From an uncultured Eubacteriales bacterium (GTDB lineage Bacteria; Bacillota; Clostridia; Tissierellales; Peptoniphilaceae): a stretch of DNA of 21,571 bases. Made by a program: the position numbers and the translations under genes. Below, piece after piece: positions 6,064 through 13,631 of this stretch (positions are counted from its first letter, which is position 1; every line of letters starts with the position of its first letter). The stretch covers positions 1 to 21,571 of the forward strand of contig UQBO01000020.1 in assembly GCA_900539225.1 (NCBI GenBank), given 5' to 3'. The notes beneath the pieces are model-generated. The model did no database searches. It had not been told where the DNA came from and saw only the letters and a list, made by a program, of their open reading frames with translations.

Positions 6064-8169
6064 ATGAAGAGGTTTATAAGCGTCTTGCTTGTGATAGCAT
6101 TGCTAGTTCCGATGCTATGCGTTGACGTCTTTGCAGAAAGTAAAACGGTAAGCGATTTTGCTGACTTGAAAGATGCAATAGCAGATGCAGAAAATGGGGA
6201 TGAAATTACTGTTACGAAAAATATAGAATTAACAGAAACCCTTGTGATTCGCGGAAAAAACATAACATTAAAGGCAAATAATCTCTTGATAAATGCAAGG
6301 GATGCTTTAACAACTGATGAAGTAAAGAACACTATGTTTGTCATTAAAGACTCATCAGTTAAGTTTGATGGTTTAACTTTAAGTGGAAGCGAGAAAAATA
6401 GAATTATTTATTCTGAAAATTCTACTATCGAGTTAAACAACGCTAGTATAAGTAACGGCTGCCCTGGAAGTGATTCAAAAATAAATCCAGGTGGTGGAAT
6501 CTTTTTAAGAGGCGGTTCATTAACTGCTTCTAACACTGTATTTTCAAATAACAAACCTGGAAGTGCAACGGGTCTTCCACAAGGAGATGGAGATTTAAAC
6601 GGCGGAGCAATTTACTCAGGAAGCACTAAAGCTGATATTAAAATCACTGGCGGAAGCTTTGTAGACAACGAGGTAAAAGCTTACGGACACGGAGCAGCTA
6701 TTTACCTAGAAAATGGTAGCTTAACTGTAACCGGAACAAGCTTTAAAAATAATAAAGGCCATACTGAAGGCGGAAATGCTGGTACTCAAGGAGCATGTAT
6801 CCACACAAGAGAAGGAGTAACTGCTGAAATTTCAAAAGTAAATGCTGAAATCGTAAAAGGCTTTAACACTGGTGGCTTTTTAAGATCACTGGGAAGCACA
6901 GTAAAAGTAAATGAGTCTACTTTTACAATAGCTAATCAAGGCGATGGCTATGGATACAGCGGCGGTGTATTCTGTTTCCAAAACGGCACTAGTGAAGTTA
7001 AAGGCTCTACTTTTACATGCACTGGCTCAAAATTATATCACGCAGGTGGCTTTATAGATATAGTTGGCACAGGCACTCATGTTATTGATAATAATACAAT
7101 GACAGGTTCTGGAATGGATCAACATAAATTTAAAGCAATAGCTTCTTTTGGCGGTGCGATTAGCGTTGAAGAAGGTGCAAATGCAACTGTTACTATTAAT
7201 AACAATACAATAAAAAATACATCTGCTTCTGACACTGGTGGAGCTATTGCTATTGGTACACATAAAGGCGTATCTACACCTGCAACAGTAACTATGAGCG
7301 GAAACACAATTACAAATCCTGGAACATATTATTTTGGAGGCCAGTATGGCGGAGGAGTATTTGTAGGACCTGACGCAACAGTTACCATGTCCAATGATAC
7401 CATTACAAATGCGAAATCTTCATATGGTGGAGGAGTTTACAACGAAGGTAAATTAACTATAAGTGGCGGATCATCACTAACTGGTGGTGTTGGCTCAAAA
7501 CTTGGCGGAGAAATTTACAACAATGGTGACTTGACTGTAGATGATGCAACAATCACAGGAAACTTTGTAGGTGGAGCAGCTTGGCAACAATATGCAAGCC
7601 ATGGAAAAAACTTTGAACTTGGTGGAACAAATATCTACGCTGAAAAAAGTGTAACAATAACGCCAAATGCTACAATTGCAATAGGTAAAGACGTAAGAGT
7701 TTTAGATGGACAATCAAAAATACTTTTAACAGGAGCCTTAACAAAAGAAATAGATGTCTCTGTGAGTGAAATTGAAGGAGGCAGTGAAAAAGCTAAAAGA
7801 AGAGTTGGATACGTTATTGCAGAAGGAAAAGATGGCTACACAGTAACAAAATCCGATGCAAATTTCTTACATTATATAGGTAGAACTAATAAAAAAGATG
7901 CAATTCACTACTCAAATCAACCAAGAGCAGCATTTGCAGATGACAAAAGCACTGGCGAGTGGGACTTTGTTCTTGATAAAGACAATAAAAAAGTAGTTCT
8001 TGGTCAAAGAGTAAAGCTAATTTATCATGGCAATCTTGGTAAATTAGGTGAAAATGATTCAGCAGAAAAGACTGTAGATGTTTACAAAAATCCAAATTTC
8101 TGGGAAGGCCAATTAGAAGAATACAAAGTAACCGATCCGAAATTAGAAGGAAGCAGCTTTATGGGCTGA
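6064..8169 (+). CDS. N-terminal part of SLH surface protein: signal peptide and beta-helix
   Basis: This 701-codon piece starts at ATG 6064 with AAGGAGG 11 bp upstream. Residues 1-27 are a classical signal peptide (Lys/Arg start, hydrophobic core, VFA-ES cleavage site). Residues about 30-560 are a right-handed parallel beta-helix of the polymorphic-outer-membrane-repeat kind, with repeated GGAIY/GGVF/GGGVYNEG rungs and many Asn-rich turns. Such helices serve as stalks or adhesive surfaces. The final 60 residues are the start of an InlB-like repeat (VKLIYHGNLG) which is cut by the TGA. As it stands the protein would be exported but would lack any wall-binding domain. Confidence 0.85.
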   Translation: MKRFISVLLVIALLVPMLCVDVFAESKTVSDFADLKDAIADAENGDEITVTKNIELTETLVIRGKNITLKANNLLINARDALTTDEVKNTMFVIKDSSVKFDGLTLSGSEKNRIIYSENSTIELNNASISNGCPGSDSKINPGGGIFLRGGSLTASNTVFSNNKPGSATGLPQGDGDLNGGAIYSGSTKADIKITGGSFVDNEVKAYGHGAAIYLENGSLTVTGTSFKNNKGHTEGGNAGTQGACIHTREGVTAEISKVNAEIVKGFNTGGFLRSLGSTVKVNESTFTIANQGDGYGYSGGVFCFQNGTSEVKGSTFTCTGSKLYHAGGFIDIVGTGTHVIDNNTMTGSGMDQHKFKAIASFGGAISVEEGANATVTINNNTIKNTSASDTGGAIAIGTHKGVSTPATVTMSGNTITNPGTYYFGGQYGGGVFVGPDATVTMSNDTITNAKSSYGGGVYNEGKLTISGGSSLTGGVGSKLGGEIYNNGDLTVDDATITGNFVGGAAWQQYASHGKNFELGGTNIYAEKSVTITPNATIAIGKDVRVLDGQSKILLTGALTKEIDVSVSEIEGGSEKAKRRVGYVIAEGKDGYTVTKSDANFLHYIGRTNKKDAIHYSNQPRAAFADDKSTGEWDFVLDKDNKKVVLGQRVKLIYHGNLGKLGENDSAEKTVDVYKNPNFWEGQLEEYKVTDPKLEGSSFMG
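8167..8169 (+). other. In-frame TGA at a probable conserved Trp codon
   Basis: The single stop that separates two halves of the SLH protein; the sequence continues in the same frame with no shift. The following base is T, which usually gives efficient termination, so strong readthrough is not expected. Confidence 0.8.
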
Positions 8170-8544
8170 TATTTCTGGAAAGATGGTGCTACTGTTGGAG
8201 ATACTGATGACTCAATTCAAAATATAAAAATACCGGATGATTTAAGAGAAAAATTATTTGATTTCTCTAAAGTCGATTTTTCAAGTAAAAACAAAGAAGA
8301 AATAGTTGATATTATTACTCCAAATGTAATTAACACTTATGCAGGTTGGTCTCAAAATATAAGTATTCCAGTTTTAAAAGATTGGGTAGACGCTGAAGAA
8401 GATGACAAAGTTGATGTAACTGTAACATTAAAGGGTGGAGAAAAAGATAAAACTCTTACTTTAAAGAAAACAGAAAATTATTTTGACCAATTTGAAGATC
8501 TTAAAGTATTTACAAAATCATATCAACCAAACGAAGAAAAGAAT

Positions 8545-10476
8545 ATGAACTTAAAGTTCACTCCTAAGACATATAGTGTTGAAGAAAAACCAATAGATGG
8601 TTTTGCTACAAGTTATTCACCTCAAAGTATGAAAGCAAATGAAGTAGCAGAAGTAAGTAGATTTGTAGTTACAAATAAAAAGACATTCAAAGTAACTTAT
8701 GAATTTGTACCTGAAGATACAAGCAAAACACTTCCAAAAGCTGTTACTAAGTTAAAACCAGCTGATCAAACTGGTGTAGCAAATGGTACAAAGATAACAC
8801 CAGCAACATTTAAAAGTGTTACTGATGGTGAAGATACTTGGACATTTAAAGGCTGGGCTCCAACAGAACAAACAATAAATAAAGCTGATATACATTTTAT
8901 AGGTACATGGGCTCTTGCAGCTAAACCTGAGCAAAAAACAGGAAGCGTCTATGTTAAATATATTGACGAAGAAGGCAAAGAAATTGCAGATAAGACAGAA
9001 TTAAAGAAAGATGCACCAGTTGGTGAAGATTATACAGCAACTCCAAAAACAATAGATGGCTATGAAACTGGAGTATGGCAAAAAAGTTCAGCACCTGAAA
9101 AAGGTAAAGTTGAAGAAGGCGAAAAAACAGTAGTATATGTATACAAAAAAACTAAGCCACAACCAAAACCAACTTCAGACTTCTCAATAACAAAAACTGT
9201 TGACAAAGCATATTACGAAAAAGCTGGCGAAGTATTAACTTACACTATCACAGTAAGTAACACTGGCGAAAAAGATTTAACAAAATTAAAATTAACAGAT
9301 CAATTAGTAATTGTTAAAGATGAAGAATTTAATCTTGCTAAAGGCAAATCACAAACATTCACTTACACATACACTATTACCGAAGATGATGTAAAAGCAA
9401 AATCAGTTACTAACGTAGCAAGTGTAACTATTGGCAAAGACAGTAAAAAAGCCACTGCCAAATCCATTCTCAAAGAAAAAGAAAAACGCGGCGATGTTTA
9501 CGTTAGATACGAGACTGAAGACGGCAAGATTCTTGACGAATTCGCTGTACTAATCGATGCACCTGTAGGCACTTACTACTACACAGAAGAAAAAGACTTC
9601 CCTAGATACAGATTCGTAGGTCTTGCGCCATACTCGGATCCTGCTGAAGGATACGTAGTTGAAGGCACTCAATATGTAGTTTATCTATATAGAAGAGACA
9701 GGGGCGGACGTACTCCTGATAGAAGGGACAGATACGAACGCGAAGAAAAAGAAGTAGAAGAGCCTATAGTTGAAGAAAAGAGAAAGCCGGAACTAAACAA
9801 AAAAGACCACAAGCAATATATGTACGGCTACCCAGACTGGACATTTGTTCCAGAGGCTAATATCACTAGAGGCGAGGCAGCAGCGATGTTTGTAAGACTA
9901 TTCAAAGAGTATCCAGGACTAGACTATAATTATAAAAAATACTACACAGACGTAGATGAATCATACTGGGGCTTCAAAGAAGTTGCCTACTTATCAGAGT
10001 TTGGCATACTTAGCGGCTACAGCGACGGCACATTCAGACCAAATAACAAGATCACAAGAGCCGAGTTCGTTAAGATCGCTGAGTCATTCGAAGCATTGAC
10101 ATGGGGCTTGAGCCCTTATAACGATGTCGATGGTGGCCACTGGGCATTTAGATACATCGTTTCGTCCGCAGCAAAGGGCTGGATATCAGGCTACCCTGAC
10201 GGCTCATTCAGACCAAACAGCTTCATCAGTAGAGCAGAAGCCGTTACCATAGTCAACAGACTACTAGAAAGACGTCCAGACAAGGACTACATCGACACAC
10301 ATAAGCCAGAACTAAAACCATTCACAGACTTAAAACCAAGTTACTGGGCTTATTACGAGATATATGAAGCGGTAGACGGACACGACTACAACAGAAGCTT
10401 CACAGACATTGAAGAACACTGGTATAGATTGAACAATGAAAGATTTGTTTTCTCTCAACCAAGATATTATAGGTAG
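8545..10476 (+). CDS. C-terminal part of SLH surface protein: adhesin domains and three SLH repeats
   Basis: The frame is open from 8170; ATG 8545 is only the first Met and has no convincing ribosome binding site or signal peptide, so it is unlikely to be made and exported alone. Domains in order: a Cna_B-like fold (about 8360-8690), a SHIRT-like domain with YEFVPEDTSKTLP and FKGWAP (8690-8920), MucBP (8940-9150, VYVKYIDEEGKEI), a DUF11-like domain (9180-9460, SITKTVD...YTITVSNTGEKDLT), a second MucBP (9490-9700, VYVRYETEDGKIL), an Arg/Glu-rich linker, then three SLH repeats (about 9800-10290; GYSDGTFRPN, GYPDGSFRPN with ITRAE/ISRAE). SLH domains bind pyruvylated wall polymers. Ends TAG. Confidence 0.8.
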   Translation: MNLKFTPKTYSVEEKPIDGFATSYSPQSMKANEVAEVSRFVVTNKKTFKVTYEFVPEDTSKTLPKAVTKLKPADQTGVANGTKITPATFKSVTDGEDTWTFKGWAPTEQTINKADIHFIGTWALAAKPEQKTGSVYVKYIDEEGKEIADKTELKKDAPVGEDYTATPKTIDGYETGVWQKSSAPEKGKVEEGEKTVVYVYKKTKPQPKPTSDFSITKTVDKAYYEKAGEVLTYTITVSNTGEKDLTKLKLTDQLVIVKDEEFNLAKGKSQTFTYTYTITEDDVKAKSVTNVASVTIGKDSKKATAKSILKEKEKRGDVYVRYETEDGKILDEFAVLIDAPVGTYYYTEEKDFPRYRFVGLAPYSDPAEGYVVEGTQYVVYLYRRDRGGRTPDRRDRYEREEKEVEEPIVEEKRKPELNKKDHKQYMYGYPDWTFVPEANITRGEAAAMFVRLFKEYPGLDYNYKKYYTDVDESYWGFKEVAYLSEFGILSGYSDGTFRPNNKITRAEFVKIAESFEALTWGLSPYNDVDGGHWAFRYIVSSAAKGWISGYPDGSFRPNSFISRAEAVTIVNRLLERRPDKDYIDTHKPELKPFTDLKPSYWAYYEIYEAVDGHDYNRSFTDIEEHWYRLNNERFVFSQPRYYR

Positions 10477-10498
10477 AAAATCTATTTAGGAGGAATTT

Positions 10499-12913
10499 AT
10501 GAAGAAAATTTTAAGCATGATTATGGCAGTCGTGATGCTGCTATGCTTAGTTCCAGTGCAATTGATGGCAGAAGATGCTAATGAAGCAGTAGTCTTTGAC
10601 AATGGCGGTGCCGATGGACTTGAACTAGGCGATGAGATAGTAACAGAACCTGTTGGAGAACCGTTGACAGGTGATGAAAATGTGACTCTTGTGGGTCAAT
10701 GGATAAATGATTCAACTAAAAAAGAAAACACTCCAAAACATTATGAACTTACAGATAAGATTGGATATCCTTTGTATAACAGTGGTTTATTAAGGGGATT
10801 AGCTAAGCAATTCTTAGGCTGGTCTGATAAGGTTCCTGTTGACAATGGAGTTTTAGCTGATGGCGCAAAATTATATTCGCCAGAAGATACAATTGCAGAT
10901 GTTTTTGGAAGTTCAATACCAGCAGATGCTAAAATTTATGCAGTTTATTATGAAATAAATAAACCTTATGGAGATCCATTACCTAAAAATCCATTTGCTT
11001 TATTAGTTCCAGGTCAATTAGCTACTGAAATTAAAAATAGAATTAATGCTAATAAGGTAATGATTGATGAGAGTTTAAAAGCTGATGATATTTTGAAGGA
11101 TACTGATAACTACAGTTCTGATGGTGTCATTATTGATAAGTACAAAAAAACAGATGATGATAAGACAATTAACGAAGTAGTGTTAAACTCTGAGCTTGAG
11201 ATGGATTGGGTAGCTGCAATGCTTGCATATAAAAATATAGCGGGAAGTAATCAGATATTACCAATTTTAAGCCGTAATTATGGAGAAAGATTTAAAAATA
11301 ATAACTTTCCAACTGATGATGGCAAAGTTGCTGGCTACACTCACGTTGATTTAAACATGGATTTCGGCACTGATGAAGGACTTGTAATTCCTGACGAATT
11401 ATTCTTGGAGTTTAAGAGTTACTCATGGAGACCACTTTATGCCTTTGGTATTAAAGATGACGGAACAAAAGATGTTTTGAACAGCTTAGACGATTATAAA
11501 ACTTTAGTAAAAAGCGATAATCCTAGAACGAAATTCAGTGTTAAAACTAAGTATAAAGCTGCAGATGGTAAAGATAAAAATTATAGAAAGATTACTATTA
11601 GAGTTGTGCTAAGACAATGGGATCCAAATGATAAGAATACAAATCGTGGTTTTACAGGAGAAAGAATTCATGAAAGTAAGATAAAAAAAGGACCTCAAGG
11701 AACTGTAGCAAGTGAAATTTTATCCAATATGGCTTTAAGAGTATTAGGCTCTGCAGATGGGATTGATAATAAAAATATCGTTAGAATAACAGATGCAAGA
11801 GCAAAGGAACTTGCTGATAGTGAAGGAAAAGAAAGTATCACTATCACAGGATCTATTAAGGGATATATGCTTTCATCTCTTGGAACAGCTCAAGTAGGAA
11901 AATTCAATGTTCCACTAGAGTCTGCTGCTGAAATTGATGAAAGAAAGGCGAATGAACTTAAATTATCATATGTTCACGAAAAACCAACACCAGCACCTGT
12001 GCCATCAACAACACTTATCCTAACACTAGACGAAAACCATCGCGGCGGCGAAATAACTAACATCGAAGTAGAAGAAGGCGACTTAATCGAGCCGCATCTA
12101 TATATCCCTCGTAGAAGAGGATACATCTTTAAAGGCTGGAGCTACGATAGAGATCATCTTGACGAAGTAAAACCAGGCGATAGAATATATACAAACACTA
12201 CTCTATATGCAATTTGGAAAAAAGCAGAAATAGAAAGAGAAGAAGAACCAGTTGAAATAAAAGGCGAAGATCACATAACATATATCTTCGGTTACCCTGA
12301 TGGAAGCGTTAGACCGAATGGCCGCATCACAAGAGCAGAAGCAGCAGCAATGCTAGCAAGACTACTAAACATCGAAGCCATCGGTTCAGCAGCAAAACCA
12401 CAATTTACTGATACAGAAAGCTCTTGGTACAACAAAGCCATCAACGCAGTAGTATTTAGAGGCATAATGAAAGGCTACCCAGACGGACGTTTCAGACCAA
12501 ACGCCCCTATAACAAGAGCAGAATTTACACAAATGATATCCACAATTGATAATAAACCTTATGGCGTTGCACCATTTGCAGACGTTCCTGGTCACTGGGC
12601 AGAAAGAGCTATTGGGTCAGAATATCAAGCAAAGAGAATCACAGGCTACCCAGACGGTTTATTTAGACCAGACGCCAATATCACAAGAGCCGAAGCAGCT
12701 GTTATACTAAACAAAATCTTCGAAAGAAAATATGACAATTTATCATTACTAAAATGCAAAAACCCACAAATGATAAAGAGATTCACAGACCTTGATGAAA
12801 CATTCTGGGGCTGGAATGATATGGTGGAAGCAACTAATACTCATGAATTTGTAAGAAGATACAAAGAAGATGTATTGAAGAGATTAGAAGAAGATTGGCT
12901 ACTAATTAAATAG
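10499..12913 (+). CDS. SLH-domain surface protein with unknown ectodomain
   Basis: An 804-residue exported protein, 22 bp behind the previous SLH gene and with AGGAGG at 10488-10493, so it is probably in the same operon. Residues 1-24 are a signal peptide (MKKILSMIMAVVMLLC... to LMA-ED). Residues about 60-150 hold an InlB-like repeat (FLGWSD, IYAVYYE). The region to residue 495 is acidic, Lys/Asp-rich and not assignable to a family. A second InlB/Flg_new repeat (FKGWSYD...TLYAIWKK) covers residues about 500-578. Three SLH repeats follow (about 588-742; GYPDGSVRPN, GYPDGRFRPN, GYPDGLFRPD with ITRAE motifs), then a charged tail. Role: a wall-anchored protein, perhaps an adhesin or S-layer component. 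If the upstream TGA is real, translation-dependent polarity could lower its expression. Confidence 0.88.
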   Translation: MKKILSMIMAVVMLLCLVPVQLMAEDANEAVVFDNGGADGLELGDEIVTEPVGEPLTGDENVTLVGQWINDSTKKENTPKHYELTDKIGYPLYNSGLLRGLAKQFLGWSDKVPVDNGVLADGAKLYSPEDTIADVFGSSIPADAKIYAVYYEINKPYGDPLPKNPFALLVPGQLATEIKNRINANKVMIDESLKADDILKDTDNYSSDGVIIDKYKKTDDDKTINEVVLNSELEMDWVAAMLAYKNIAGSNQILPILSRNYGERFKNNNFPTDDGKVAGYTHVDLNMDFGTDEGLVIPDELFLEFKSYSWRPLYAFGIKDDGTKDVLNSLDDYKTLVKSDNPRTKFSVKTKYKAADGKDKNYRKITIRVVLRQWDPNDKNTNRGFTGERIHESKIKKGPQGTVASEILSNMALRVLGSADGIDNKNIVRITDARAKELADSEGKESITITGSIKGYMLSSLGTAQVGKFNVPLESAAEIDERKANELKLSYVHEKPTPAPVPSTTLILTLDENHRGGEITNIEVEEGDLIEPHLYIPRRRGYIFKGWSYDRDHLDEVKPGDRIYTNTTLYAIWKKAEIEREEEPVEIKGEDHITYIFGYPDGSVRPNGRITRAEAAAMLARLLNIEAIGSAAKPQFTDTESSWYNKAINAVVFRGIMKGYPDGRFRPNAPITRAEFTQMISTIDNKPYGVAPFADVPGHWAERAIGSEYQAKRITGYPDGLFRPDANITRAEAAVILNKIFERKYDNLSLLKCKNPQMIKRFTDLDETFWGWNDMVEATNTHEFVRRYKEDVLKRLEEDWLLIK

Positions 12914-13307
12914 ATTTCGCATTCAAACGAACCCTTGAACTAATAGTGAGAAAAGTGATTTTCACGAGCGCAGCCTTCGGAATAAATTGCATTAATTTCT
13001 TAGCGCGGGGAGCCGCCCGTGGGCTCATTTAGTTGAGCGAAGCGAACGGATATGAGACAACAGGTGAACAAGCTTAGAAATTAACAATTTGTGTAGACGT
13101 AGCAAGCGAAGGAAAACGCTTTTAGATGTGCAATGCCCGAGTACATTTGTACACTCCGTTTGCTTCATCAGTCCACATCGTCCAATCATCTCGTTTGCTC
13201 TGCGTAGCGCAAAGGTTCTCGTACACTTTGGTGTATGGGGTTCTTCAATTAGTGCATAAAGAAATATTGATACTAAATCAAATTGCTTCGAGGATTGAAT
13301 GCGAAAT
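12914..13307. repeat. 394-bp inverted-repeat element, copy 2, with nested inverted repeat
   Basis: Perfect 13-bp terminal inverted repeats ATTTCGCATTCAA (12914-12926) and TTGAATGCGAAAT (13295-13307) begin immediately after the stop codon of the SLH gene. Inside is a second inverted repeat: AAATTG..TTAATTTCT.AGC at 12984-13004 against 13072-13090, enclosing GAGCC/GGCTC and a GAGCGAAGCGAAC core that is the inverse of the core in the 5708-5831 element. Further hairpins such as TACAC/GTGTA lie near 13220. No transposase or credible gene is present. It looks like a larger, composite or rearranged relative of copy 1. Confidence 0.7.
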
Positions 13308-13311
13308 TAAT

Positions 13312-13347
13312 AAAATGAATGAATAATAATCCCATGAGTGAGTACAT
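13312..13347 (+). repeat. 36-nt conserved flank, copy 2
   Basis: Matches 5865-5900 at 35 of 36 positions, in the same place relative to the inverted-repeat element and the terminator. Confidence 0.85.
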
Positions 13348-13371
13348 TGAAATGATGTGCTCACTTTTTTT
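13338..13371 (+). terminator. Intrinsic terminator after the SLH operon
   Basis: GTGAGTACAT (13338-13347) pairs with ATGTGCTCAC (13355-13364) through 10 bp with one G-T pair and a 7-nt loop, followed by seven T. It should end the two-gene SLH transcript. Confidence 0.9.
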
Positions 13372-13479
13372 GTGCAAAACACAGCTGAGCTACTATTTGT
13401 AGTATCGCTATGTGACTATGCTACCACAAAGTGTGATAGTATCATTTTTATTTATATGTAAAATTTTTCTTTATAAATC
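13372..13479. other. AT-rich spacer with imperfect dyads, no gene
   Basis: Between terminator 2 and the protease promoter the sequence is AT-rich with several short inverted repeats (for example TACTA/TAGTA near 13390-13402, and an imperfect dyad around CTACCACAAAGTGTGATAG near 13420-13438). I see no open frame with a ribosome binding site. The dyads could bind a regulator, but there is nothing to compare them with. Confidence 0.35.
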
Positions 13480-13509
13480 TTGATTTATATGTTACAAAAG
13501 TGTTACAAT
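13480..13509 (+). promoter_or_regulatory. Probable promoter of the subtilase gene, overlapping TGTTACAA repeats
   Basis: TTGATT (13480-13485) and TACAAT (13504-13509) are separated by 18 bp. The -10 element is part of the second TGTTACAA repeat, so a protein bound there would compete with or contact RNA polymerase. CTTGATTT.TATGT also occurs in the SLH promoter at 5965-5978. Confidence 0.5.
13490..13508 (+). promoter_or_regulatory. TGTTACAA direct repeats, copy 2
   Basis: TGTTACAA at 13490-13497 and 13501-13508, again exactly 11 bp apart. The 19-bp block differs from copy 1 (5934-5952) only in the three bases between the octamers (AAG versus TTG, two differences). Its position relative to the promoter differs from copy 1: it lies in the spacer and -10 rather than upstream. 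Confidence 0.65.
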
Positions 13510-13538
13510 AAATTCAGATGGGTAAATTTATCTATTTT

Positions 13539-13588
13539 TTTACACCGAAAGCTTTATCATGGCAGATTAAAGAAGCGGCAGGTGTAAA
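13539..13588 (+). promoter_or_regulatory. Structured 5' leader of the subtilase gene
   Basis: TTTACACC (13539-13546) pairs with GGTGTAAA (13581-13588) over 8 bp and encloses a second stem CTTTA/TAAAG (13552-13556, 13568-13572). The stem ends about 30 nt before the ribosome binding site. I do not recognise it as a known riboswitch class. Confidence 0.45.
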
Positions 13589-13631
13589 ACATCGCTTGCG
13601 TTAGCAAAATTTTAATATGGGGGAGGCAATT

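Larger units (their letters stand above)
6064..10476 (+). pseudogene. SLH-anchored multidomain surface protein, interrupted by one in-frame TGA
   Basis: Bases 6064-10476 form one reading frame of 1470 codons broken only by TGA at 8167-8169. The frame is open on both sides, with coherent protein throughout. Signal peptide and beta-helix lie before the stop; Cna_B, SHIRT-like, MucBP, DUF11-like and three SLH domains lie after it. The stop falls in the context FMG-stop-YFWKDG, where InlB/Flg_new-type repeats normally have F.GW, so TGG (Trp) has most likely become TGA. TGG is used freely for Trp elsewhere and no other TGA lies inside long frames, so a changed genetic code is unlikely. It is either a natural nonsense mutation, an allelic switch or a base-call error. 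If real, the product would be secreted without its wall anchor. Confidence 0.75.

Noticed and set aside
8167..8169. TGA read as selenocysteine or as Trp through an altered genetic code
   Set aside because: No convincing selenocysteine insertion hairpin was seen directly after the codon, the context is not a redox motif, and TGG is the normal Trp codon throughout the window.
12914..13307. Insertion sequence or CRISPR array as explanation for the repeat-rich intergenic region
   Set aside because: No transposase frame and no regularly spaced direct repeats; the repeats are inverted and nested.
13126..13326. 66-codon open frame on the + strand inside the second inverted-repeat element
   Set aside because: It lies within repeat sequence, has no ribosome binding site, and the predicted peptide has no recognisable features; the inverted repeat explains the sequence.
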